DNA of 33,597 bases from NCBI GenBank assembly GCA_027294455.1, contig JAPULZ010000017.1, positions 1 through 33,597 on the forward strand, in the 5' to 3' direction. Source of the DNA: Gemmatimonadota bacterium (GTDB taxonomy: Bacteria > Gemmatimonadota > Gemmatimonadetes > Gemmatimonadales > GWC2-71-9). Position numbers and translations under genes: made by a program. The notes beneath the pieces were generated by a model, which ran no database searches, was not told where the DNA came from, and saw only the letters and a list, made by a program, of their open reading frames with translations. The number at the start of each line of letters is the position of its first letter. The first letter of the stretch is position 1. This document shows positions 27,559 through 33,597 of the stretch, piece by piece.

Positions 27559-29189
27559 GCCGCAAACCCCTGGGCGTAGTGCTGACGCTGCTGTTGGTCT
27601 GGCTGGTGGCGTATCCCGTGGCGATCATCATGATCGAGAGTGTGGGCGGGCCGGGGCGGTGGACCCTAGAGCACCTGAAGGCGTTTGTCGTGGAGCCCTA
27701 CGAGTGGTCCGCCCTGTGGGCCAGCGTGTGGATCTCCCTCGCGAGTGTTGGGCTGGCCGGGGTGGTCGGCGTGCCTCTGGGGATTTTCTTCGAGTCGTTT
27801 TCGTTTCCGGGGCGTCGCATCCTGGGCGCGCTGGTGGCGCTGCCAGCCGTGCTGCCGCCCCACGTGGGCGTCATTGCCTTTCTCTTCCTGTTCGGCGAGA
27901 GCGGGTTCATCGCCCGGCTCGTCACCGCGGTGTTCCGCCTCGAGGGAACTCCCTGGAAGCTCCAGGGCGCTCCAGCGATTCTGCTCGTTCACGCGTACTC
28001 GATGTACGTGTATTTCTATCTGTTTACACGCGCCGGGTTGGCCAAGATCGACGCCTCCATGGTGGAGGCCGCCCAGTCGCTGGGAAGCAACCACTGGCAA
28101 GTCGTCCGGCGCGTGACCATTCCGCTGCTTCGCCCGCAAATCGCCGCGGCCGCTTTGCTGACCTTCATGACGTCGCTGGGCTCCTTCAGCGCCCCGTACA
28201 TTTTCGGCGGCGGCTTCAGGGTCATGACGACCCAGATCGTCAATTCCAAACTGAACGGCGACCTCCCGGCGGCCATGGTGCAGACGGTGGCGCTGGCCAG
28301 CATCGCGTTTTTCGGGCTGTTCGTCTTCGGGCGCACTCAGGGCTCGCGTTCGGTGGCGGCCACGGGGAAGGGGGTGGGGTCTCCGGCGCGTGAGCTCCAG
28401 CAGCCGCTCTCGCGGTGGGTGGCCGCGATCCTGGGGTGGGCGTTGGCGTTCGTGTTGCTGATGCCGCACCTCACCTTGGTGCTGGTGTCGTTCGTGCCAT
28501 TCGGGACCTGGACCACGCAGCTCTTTCCGCCGTCGTACTCGCTGGAGAATTACGCGCAGCTAGTGAGCGAGCCGGAGCGGTTGCGGCCATTGGTCAACTC
28601 GCTATGGATGGCGGCGGTGGCGACTGTCGGCGTTCTCGGTCTGGCGCTATGGGCCGGCCGCACGATCGTGCAGCGGAAGGCCGTGCTCCGTGGCGTCATC
28701 GCTCGTTTGCTCCAGGTCCCGTGGGCCGTGCCCGGAACAGTGCTCGCCATTGCCCTCTCCACCACGTTCGGCGTGTTTGCGCCGTGGGTCGGACGGTGGG
28801 TGCTGGTCGGGACGGTGGTGATTCTCCCTCTCGCGTATTTCGTGCGAAATATCCCCATCGCGGCGGGCTCGGTGATCGCCGGGTTTCGCCAACTGGATCC
28901 CACGCTGGATGAGGCGGCGGCATCTCTCGGGGCGCGGCGTCTGCGGCGGTTGTGGCGGGTGACGATCCCGCTCCTGAGGCCGGCGCTGCTCGCCGGAGGT
29001 GCGTTGGCGTTCGCCACGGCGGTGGGGGATTTCGTGACGTCGATCGTGCTGTACACGTTCGACACGCGTCCGGTCTCCATCGAGATCCTGGCAGCTCTCC
29101 GCGACTTCGACATCGGGGTCGCGGCCGTGTACGGCGTCATCTTGATGCTCGTGTCGGCCGGTGCCATGGCGTTGGGGACCCGTCGATGA
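27555..29189 (+). CDS. fused two-module ABC permease (FbpB type)
   Basis: 544 residues with about twelve transmembrane segments in two homologous halves. Each half has the cytoplasmic EAA coupling loop: EAAQSLGSNHWQVVRRVTIP (171-190) and EAAASLGARRLRRLWRVTIP (453-472). Such fused permeases are typical of ferric-iron and some phosphonate importers and match the preceding binding protein and ATPase. The start ATG is inside the ATPase stop (ATGA at 27555-27558), and the stop overlaps the MFS start in the same way. The second half keeps an intact EAA loop, so neither module is degenerate. Confidence 0.95.
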   Translation: MSRKPLGVVLTLLLVWLVAYPVAIIMIESVGGPGRWTLEHLKAFVVEPYEWSALWASVWISLASVGLAGVVGVPLGIFFESFSFPGRRILGALVALPAVLPPHVGVIAFLFLFGESGFIARLVTAVFRLEGTPWKLQGAPAILLVHAYSMYVYFYLFTRAGLAKIDASMVEAAQSLGSNHWQVVRRVTIPLLRPQIAAAALLTFMTSLGSFSAPYIFGGGFRVMTTQIVNSKLNGDLPAAMVQTVALASIAFFGLFVFGRTQGSRSVAATGKGVGSPARELQQPLSRWVAAILGWALAFVLLMPHLTLVLVSFVPFGTWTTQLFPPSYSLENYAQLVSEPERLRPLVNSLWMAAVATVGVLGLALWAGRTIVQRKAVLRGVIARLLQVPWAVPGTVLAIALSTTFGVFAPWVGRWVLVGTVVILPLAYFVRNIPIAAGSVIAGFRQLDPTLDEAAASLGARRLRRLWRVTIPLLRPALLAGGALAFATAVGDFVTSIVLYTFDTRPVSIEILAALRDFDIGVAAVYGVILMLVSAGAMALGTRR

Positions 29190-30382
29190 AACGGATCTCC
29201 GTCTTGATGGCGACGGCGTTCGTCGACATGATCGGGTTTGCGATCGTGTTTCCGCTGTTGCCGTTCTACGCTCTGCGTTTCGACGCGCAACCGTGGATGA
29301 TCGGGTTGCTCATCGCCGCGTTTTCGGTCATGCAGCTCACTGCCGCCCCGTTGTGGGGAAAGTTCTCCGACCACTACGGCCGCCGCCCGGCCATCATTCT
29401 GGGCCTCTGTACCTCGGCCGTCGCCTTCGCCATCTTCGCGTTCGCCGACTCGATCTGGTTGCTGTTCGTCACTCGTCTGGTGCAAGGCATCGGCGGCGGC
29501 ACCACGGCCGTCGCTCAGGCGTACGTCGGCGATTCCATCGAACCCAGAGATCGGGCGAGGGCCCTCGGATGGTTGTCGGCCGCCACCAGCGCGGGGGTCA
29601 TGATTGGCCCCGCCATCGGTTCGCTGGCCTTCGAGCTCGGACCCCAATACCCAGGCCTCATCGCGTCCAGCTTGTGCTTCACGAACATCTTTTTTGCCTG
29701 GCGCTGGCTGCCCGAATCGTTTGCGAAGCAGCGGGCGACGGCCGAGGCCGAGCCGGCACAGGAGCGGCGCTCCACCCAAGCCGTGATGCTCGAGGTCGTC
29801 ACGCACCCCACGGGCGCCGTGCCCCGGTTGATCTGGATCTACACGGTGGGCATGCTCGGCTTCATGTCGATGACCGCGGTCATCCCGTTGTATCTGCAGG
29901 TCCGTTTCGGGGTGACCGGGGGGACCATCGGCCCGATCTTCGTGTACATCGGCTTCCTGTCCATCGTGATGCGGGCGCTCGTCCTGGGGAAGGCGGTGGA
30001 CTCGTTCGGTGAGACTCGGGTGATGCGGGCCGGCGCGGCCAGCCTCGCCCTGGGCCTGTTCGTGATCCCGTTGCCCGGGATGTTGCTGGGAACGGCGGCC
30101 GTGATGAGTCTCGTGCCGATCGGCACGGCGATGCTCTTTCCCAGCGTCTCGGCGTTGGTCTCCCACCGCGTGCCCTCGAACCAGCTGGGCCAGGTGCTCG
30201 GTGTGCAGCAGTCCTTCGGAGGCATGGCCCGGGTCATCGCTCCGATATGGGCGACGGCGGTGTTCCAGTTCGGGCCGACGGTGCCATTCTTCATCGCCGC
30301 CGGCGTCGTCGCGTTCGTGACCCTGTTGGCATTCAACGTGAAGCATGCGGTGGTGGGGCCCGAAGCCACCGCGGAGATGTAA
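29186..30382 (+). CDS. MFS transporter (DHA1/TetA-like)
   Basis: 398 residues and about twelve transmembrane helices. MFS motif A is clear between helices 2 and 3 (GKFSDHYGRRPAI, 58-70), helix 4/5 features include RLVQGIGGGTTAVAQAYVGD, and motif C-like glycines occur in SAGVMIGPAIGS, typical of proton-coupled drug/metabolite antiporters. A short polar loop near residue 190 (KQRATAEAEPAQERRST) separates the halves. The start overlaps the permease stop by 4 bases, so it is the last gene of the six-gene operon. An exporter paired with an ABC importer may balance the same or related compound; this is inference. Confidence 0.92.
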   Translation: MKRISVLMATAFVDMIGFAIVFPLLPFYALRFDAQPWMIGLLIAAFSVMQLTAAPLWGKFSDHYGRRPAIILGLCTSAVAFAIFAFADSIWLLFVTRLVQGIGGGTTAVAQAYVGDSIEPRDRARALGWLSAATSAGVMIGPAIGSLAFELGPQYPGLIASSLCFTNIFFAWRWLPESFAKQRATAEAEPAQERRSTQAVMLEVVTHPTGAVPRLIWIYTVGMLGFMSMTAVIPLYLQVRFGVTGGTIGPIFVYIGFLSIVMRALVLGKAVDSFGETRVMRAGAASLALGLFVIPLPGMLLGTAAVMSLVPIGTAMLFPSVSALVSHRVPSNQLGQVLGVQQSFGGMARVIAPIWATAVFQFGPTVPFFIAAGVVAFVTLLAFNVKHAVVGPEATAEM

Positions 30383-30386
30383 CCCG

Positions 30387-31205
30387 CTACCCCACTTCCA
30401 TCCGCCGCCGCAGGGTCCTCACCGCGGCCAGCACCTCCCCCCCGTGTGTCACAGGCAGTCCATGCCCCGCCCCAGCCACGATGCGCAGCTCGGCGTGGGG
30501 CAAAGCGTCGGCAAGTCGCTTGCCAACCTCGACTGGAAGAACCGAATCCTCCGTGCCGTGCAACACGATGGTGGAGATGGGAATCCCGGCCAGGCGGTCT
30601 CGCACGTCGAAGCCCTGCATGGCGATCCGGAACGTGCGCATGGCGCGCCAATCGGTGTTGCGCCACCCGGCGCGACCCAGGGCGGCATCGCTGGGGTTAC
30701 GCAGACGAGAGAAATCGACCTGCCGGGAGTCGAGGCCTCCCCGGCACATCAGGCGCTTGACGGCCCGCGTCACGACCGGAGTGTTCCACACGCGCATGGG
30801 ACGCTTCACCCCGACCCGCCATTCGAGAGATCCGAACTTGGCCAGCCGGAGCCGGGCCGAGTCGAGCATCGGCCCCGCCGCGGTGGCGACGAGGACCATT
30901 CCATCGATCGCGGCGAGCCCTCTGCAACCGTGCCGCAGCAGCCACGACAGACCGAGCATGCCCCCGAAGCTGTGGCCGATCAGGATGCGTCTCGAGGCGC
31001 TCCGCCAGACGGGGTGGGACTCGACGAGGCGGTCGAGCTTCTCGGCGTAGAGGGCCATGCCATCGGGCACGCCAGGTGGGAGGTCCCCATTCGGGCTCAC
31101 GCGAAGCCCAGTGAAGTCCGCCTCCACCGATGGTAACCCAGTGCTCGGGAAGATCGTGGCGTTGAGGGTCATGCCCGGGAGAAGCAATGTGGCAATATCG
31201 ACCAT
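30387..31205 (-). CDS. alpha/beta hydrolase
   Basis: 272 residues with an alpha/beta-hydrolase core. The nucleophile elbow is GHSFGG with S79, the acid lies in LHGTEDSVLP, and the catalytic histidine is in VAGAGHGLP near the C-terminus. The oxyanion region is LLLPGMTLNA at the N-terminus. No signal peptide. The fold covers esterases, lipases, thioesterases and BioH-like enzymes, so the substrate cannot be given. It follows the nitrilase-family gene on the same strand after 78 bases and converges with the MFS gene, their stop codons 4 bases apart. Confidence 0.88.
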   Translation of the reverse strand: MVDIATLLLPGMTLNATIFPSTGLPSVEADFTGLRVSPNGDLPPGVPDGMALYAEKLDRLVESHPVWRSASRRILIGHSFGGMLGLSWLLRHGCRGLAAIDGMVLVATAAGPMLDSARLRLAKFGSLEWRVGVKRPMRVWNTPVVTRAVKRLMCRGGLDSRQVDFSRLRNPSDAALGRAGWRNTDWRAMRTFRIAMQGFDVRDRLAGIPISTIVLHGTEDSVLPVEVGKRLADALPHAELRIVAGAGHGLPVTHGGEVLAAVRTLRRRMEVG

Positions 31206-31283
31206 CGAGTATCACGCAACCTGGTGCAATCACGTCACTTGAGCTTGTCGGCGATCTTCGGTGGACCGCCCGAGCCGCCGGCG

Positions 31284-32102
31284 TCAGGTCAGCCAGTTCC
31301 CGTATAGATCGGGACGCCGGTCGCGCCAGAACAGGGTGCGGGCGTGGGATGAAGCACATTCCGCAAGGTCGATGTCGACGGTGACGAGATCGTCTTCGAG
31401 TTGCTCGCCGCGACCGAGCACCCGGCCCATGGGATCCACGACGAACGACTCACCCGCAAAGATGAGTCGTTCTTCTTGCCCCACGCGATTGCACAGGGCG
31501 GCGAAGTAACCGTTCTGAAACGCCGCCGTCTGCACCTCCGCCTCGTACACGTCCTGCGGCCACTCGTCCAGCGCCCCGGCCTGCGGAATCACCACCAGCT
31601 CTGCGCCGTGGAGGCCCAACGCCCGCATGTATTCCGGGTAGTGCCGGTCGTAGCAGATCGCCACGCCGATCCTGCCGACCTTCGTATCGTAGACGGGAGC
31701 ACCCCGATCTCCCCCGTGATAGTACGCTTTCTCGTGAAAACAGGCGTAGTCCGTGATGTGCACCATCCGCGTGACGCCGAGCAGGAATCCGTTGGCGTCG
31801 AACACCGGAGAGCTGTCGAAGTAGCGTCCGTGCCCCGCGTCTTCGTACAGGTTGAAGACCGTCACGAGAGAGAGTTCTTTGGCCTTTTCCCCGATGGCCT
31901 TCGTAACCGGGCCGGGAATGGGTTCGGCGATGGCGTGGGCATCCATGGCTTCGTGCTGGGGAAAGAATCGGTCGATGGCGAGCTCTGGAAACGCGACCAT
32001 GTCCGCGCCGGATTCCTTGGCGGCTTCCATGGAGCTCAACGCCCGCCCGAGGTTTTCATCACGCTCGGGTGAGCAGTGATTCTGAATCAAGCCCAGGCGC
32101 AT
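31284..32102 (-). CDS. nitrilase-superfamily protein with Lys-to-Met change at the active site
   Basis: 272 residues, full length for a carbon-nitrogen hydrolase related to N-carbamoylputrescine amidases. The glutamate E40 (VAFPELAI) and nucleophile C150 (VAICYDRHYPEYMRALG) of the Glu-Lys-Cys triad are present. The segment that in relatives reads like YRKMHIPDD...YEKFYFTPGD here reads TRMVHITDYACFHEKAYYHGGD; ungapped alignment puts M113 at the catalytic lysine. K125 aligns with a separate lysine in the usual EK pair. The protein may have lost hydrolytic activity, use another base, or belong to a divergent clade. It starts 5 bases after the stop of the surface-protein gene. Confidence 0.88.
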   Translation of the reverse strand: MRLGLIQNHCSPERDENLGRALSSMEAAKESGADMVAFPELAIDRFFPQHEAMDAHAIAEPIPGPVTKAIGEKAKELSLVTVFNLYEDAGHGRYFDSSPVFDANGFLLGVTRMVHITDYACFHEKAYYHGGDRGAPVYDTKVGRIGVAICYDRHYPEYMRALGLHGAELVVIPQAGALDEWPQDVYEAEVQTAAFQNGYFAALCNRVGQEERLIFAGESFVVDPMGRVLGRGEQLEDDLVTVDIDLAECASSHARTLFWRDRRPDLYGNWLT

Positions 32103-32106
32103 GGTG

Positions 32107-33597
32107 TCAGTTGATATCGAAGATGACGCTCACGGCGCTGGTCAGCCCCGGCGAGGTGGCCGTCAGTCGGTATCCGGTGGCCGGCGCGTTGATGGCCACG
32201 CCGTTGAAGACGGCGACACCGCTCCCCGGAAGGACCGTGAGGGGGCCGATGAGCTGGGCCGGGATGGCAGCGATGGATTCGCCTGAGCCCGTCATTCCGT
32301 CTCCCAGGACGAACACAAGCGTCATCATTCCGGTGGCCTTGTCGAGCTTCCACAACGTCTCGGGATTCGTCGCGCCGTTGCCGGTGATGGCGTACATCGT
32401 GCCGTCGGGGAAGAAGGCGATGTCGGCCGTGCCTTGCTTCGACACCGTCGCCACCATCGTGGCCGTGGGAGAGGGTGAAGCCGACAGGTCGATCGTCACG
32501 AGGTACCGCGTCATCGGGGCCGAGGGCGTGCTCAAGAGACTCACGAGTCCCCAGAGCGTGCCGTCGGTGGGATCCGTGGCGAGCCCGTGGAACCCTCTGA
32601 TGGGGTCACCGGAAATGGGCACAGAACCCGCGCCGATCAACTTGGCGTCCGCCGTGAGGGGATCCACCTCGTAGATCTGATCGTCGAGATCGGAAGGCGA
32701 CCCGCCGCCAATGAGCCGGCCGTCCATGGCTCGCCCCAGGGCGCGGATGCAACACGCGGTCAGGGAGCCGATGAACGTTTGCGTCCCCGTCACCGGATCG
32801 ATGGCCGTGAGATCCTGACTCCAGTCGACGGCGATCACGGCGTCGAGCGTCGGGTCGTACGACATGCCCCAGATCTCGTTCGCCTGCGTGCCCGACAGGT
32901 CGGGATACACCGCGGGCGCCTTGGGCTCGAGGGGTTGGAGTCTCGGAACGTCGCCGCCTTCGCCGCTGGCCCGAAGCAGCAAGCGGCCGGGGTTCACGGC
33001 GAATTCCAGGGTGACGGGGGTGGTGGCGTCGATGACGCGATTCCCCAGGGCGTCCAGCACCGTCACCTCGATGGGGATGACCTCGCCAATCATGCGGTTC
33101 GACGGGCCGATGGAGAATGCGAGACTGGCGGGGATGCCGGGGTTGGTCTGGTTGACCACCAGGTCGAATGCGCCGAGACTCAAGTCTTCGAAGGAGGCAG
33201 GGAAGACGATGTAGGTCCCCGTCGCCGGAAGCGTGATGGCAATCGTCGCGTCCGTCCCCATCGCGTCATCGGCCGCGATGAGATCGCCGTTTGGTCCGAA
33301 GAGGAACACCGTGGCGTCGAAATCGCCTGACGACATGCTGACCGACACCTCCTGCCCGGCCGTGGCGTCGAAGTAGGCGTAGAAGCCATAGGAGAGATCG
33401 CCCGATAGCGGGTTGATGGCGATGCAATCCGTGTCGAGGAGCCCGGATGCGATGACGGAACCGAAGGACACCGCCACCACGTCGCAGTTGTCCAGGGCCA
33501 GGTTGTAGCCGCCGGTGGTGTTCAGCGCGCCGGTGATTTCAATGGTCCTGATGGTTGGCGGTAGGCTGCCGGTTGCTTCAGGCTGGGCCCGCAGCCG
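32107..33597 (-). CDS. secreted/surface protein with PPC-like and beta-propeller-like domains, 5' end outside window
   Basis: 496 residues are visible; the frame stays open to the window edge, so the start lies outside. The visible N-terminal part (TGALNTTGGYNLALDNCD..., YFDATAGQEVSVSMSSGDFDATVFLFGPNG, TLPATGTYIVFPAS) resembles a bacterial pre-peptidase C-terminal (PPC) domain. An Ig-like segment follows (IPIEVTVLDALGNRVIDATTPVTLEF). The rest contains repeats such as IWGMSYDPTLDAVIAVD, IYEVDPLTADAKLIGAG and LWKLDKATGMMTLVF, a beta-propeller/DUF4394-like pattern. A GTG at 33478-33480 is internal and not the true start. It precedes the nitrilase-family gene with 4 bases between, so they are probably cotranscribed. 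Confidence 0.8.
   Translation of the reverse strand, partial: RLRAQPEATGSLPPTIRTIEITGALNTTGGYNLALDNCDVVAVSFGSVIASGLLDTDCIAINPLSGDLSYGFYAYFDATAGQEVSVSMSSGDFDATVFLFGPNGDLIAADDAMGTDATIAITLPATGTYIVFPASFEDLSLGAFDLVVNQTNPGIPASLAFSIGPSNRMIGEVIPIEVTVLDALGNRVIDATTPVTLEFAVNPGRLLLRASGEGGDVPRLQPLEPKAPAVYPDLSGTQANEIWGMSYDPTLDAVIAVDWSQDLTAIDPVTGTQTFIGSLTACCIRALGRAMDGRLIGGGSPSDLDDQIYEVDPLTADAKLIGAGSVPISGDPIRGFHGLATDPTDGTLWGLVSLLSTPSAPMTRYLVTIDLSASPSPTATMVATVSKQGTADIAFFPDGTMYAITGNGATNPETLWKLDKATGMMTLVFVLGDGMTGSGESIAAIPAQLIGPLTVLPGSGVAVFNGVAINAPATGYRLTATSPGLTSAVSVIFDIN

Noticed and set aside
25448..29189. Naming the ABC operon as a ferric-iron transporter (fbpABC)
   Set aside because: The family also imports phosphonates, polyamines, sulfate and thiamine; iron-binding tyrosines could not be assigned and no Fur box was recognised, so gene symbols were withheld.
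28550..30346. 598-residue minus-strand frame opposite the permease and MFS genes
   Set aside because: Repetitive charged translation without motifs, covering two well-defined membrane proteins on the other strand.
30347..30372. GCGGTGG/CCACCGC hairpin near the MFS stop as a terminator
   Set aside because: 7-bp stem with a 12-base loop wholly inside codons of the MFS gene and no T-run; could easily be chance in this composition.

Overview
The window is about 33.6 kb of high-GC, gene-dense bacterial chromosome. GTG and TTG starts are common, and many neighbouring genes overlap by 1-20 bases. No rRNA, tRNA, insertion sequence, CRISPR array or phage gene was seen. The gene set suggests an uncultured heterotroph of the Gemmatimonadota or a related soil/marine lineage: an ~830-residue secreted PIG-L protein, Tat-signal enzymes, a kelch protein, a split PntA, AcnA-type aconitase and a standalone PGI of the Tal-PGI kind. 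That placement is inferred from memory of gene repertoires, not from a phylogenetic marker.

Layout. 45-5230: zinc-ribbon protein (-), SPASM-type radical SAM protein (+), VTT/DedA-like membrane protein (-), and the three-gene proton-translocating transhydrogenase operon pntA1-pntA2-pntB (+). 5273-8477: kelch protein (-), an OsmC-family gene with an in-frame UGA (+), ArfB ribosome-rescue hydrolase (-), patatin phospholipase (+). 8491-16600: aconitase (-), transketolase and glucose-6-phosphate isomerase (+), radical SAM protein with a Rossmann-like N-terminal domain (-). 16714-22185: SURF1 and a Tat-type class V aminotransferase-fold enzyme (+), then the minus-strand run acyl-CoA dehydrogenase > GH113-like lipoprotein > thioredoxin 2. 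22329-30382: a tightly overlapped six-gene plus-strand operon of PRTase-like protein, secreted PIG-L/NEW3/GATase-like protein, ABC binding lipoprotein, ABC ATPase, fused ABC permease and MFS transporter. 30387-33597: minus-strand surface protein (cut by the window edge) > nitrilase-family protein > alpha/beta hydrolase.

The outstanding observation is the OsmC-family gene at 6416-6886. Its reading frame is interrupted only by a TGA at 6614-6616, exactly where the family has its first catalytic cysteine. The second family cysteine (C136) is intact. A 6-bp GC stem with a UGGGA loop at 6636-6652 begins its loop 25 nt after the TGA, the geometry of a bacterial SECIS element. This is best read as a selenocysteine-containing OsmC peroxidase. 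Sec machinery would have to be encoded elsewhere in the genome, as none is in the window.

Other points: the nitrilase-family protein has methionine where the catalytic lysine is expected; the PRTase-like protein has lost the usual PRPP loop; PGI follows transketolase directly, without the transaldolase half often fused to this PGI type; and several convergent gene pairs end in strong hairpins, the best a 39-nt hairpin filling the whole gap at 15004-15042.

No gene-free stretch exceeds 300 bases. The largest gaps are 2209-2391, 22186-22328, 309-444, 16601-16713, 6308-6415 and 11290-11390, all between divergent genes and presumably holding promoters. Bases 1-44 show nothing recognisable.
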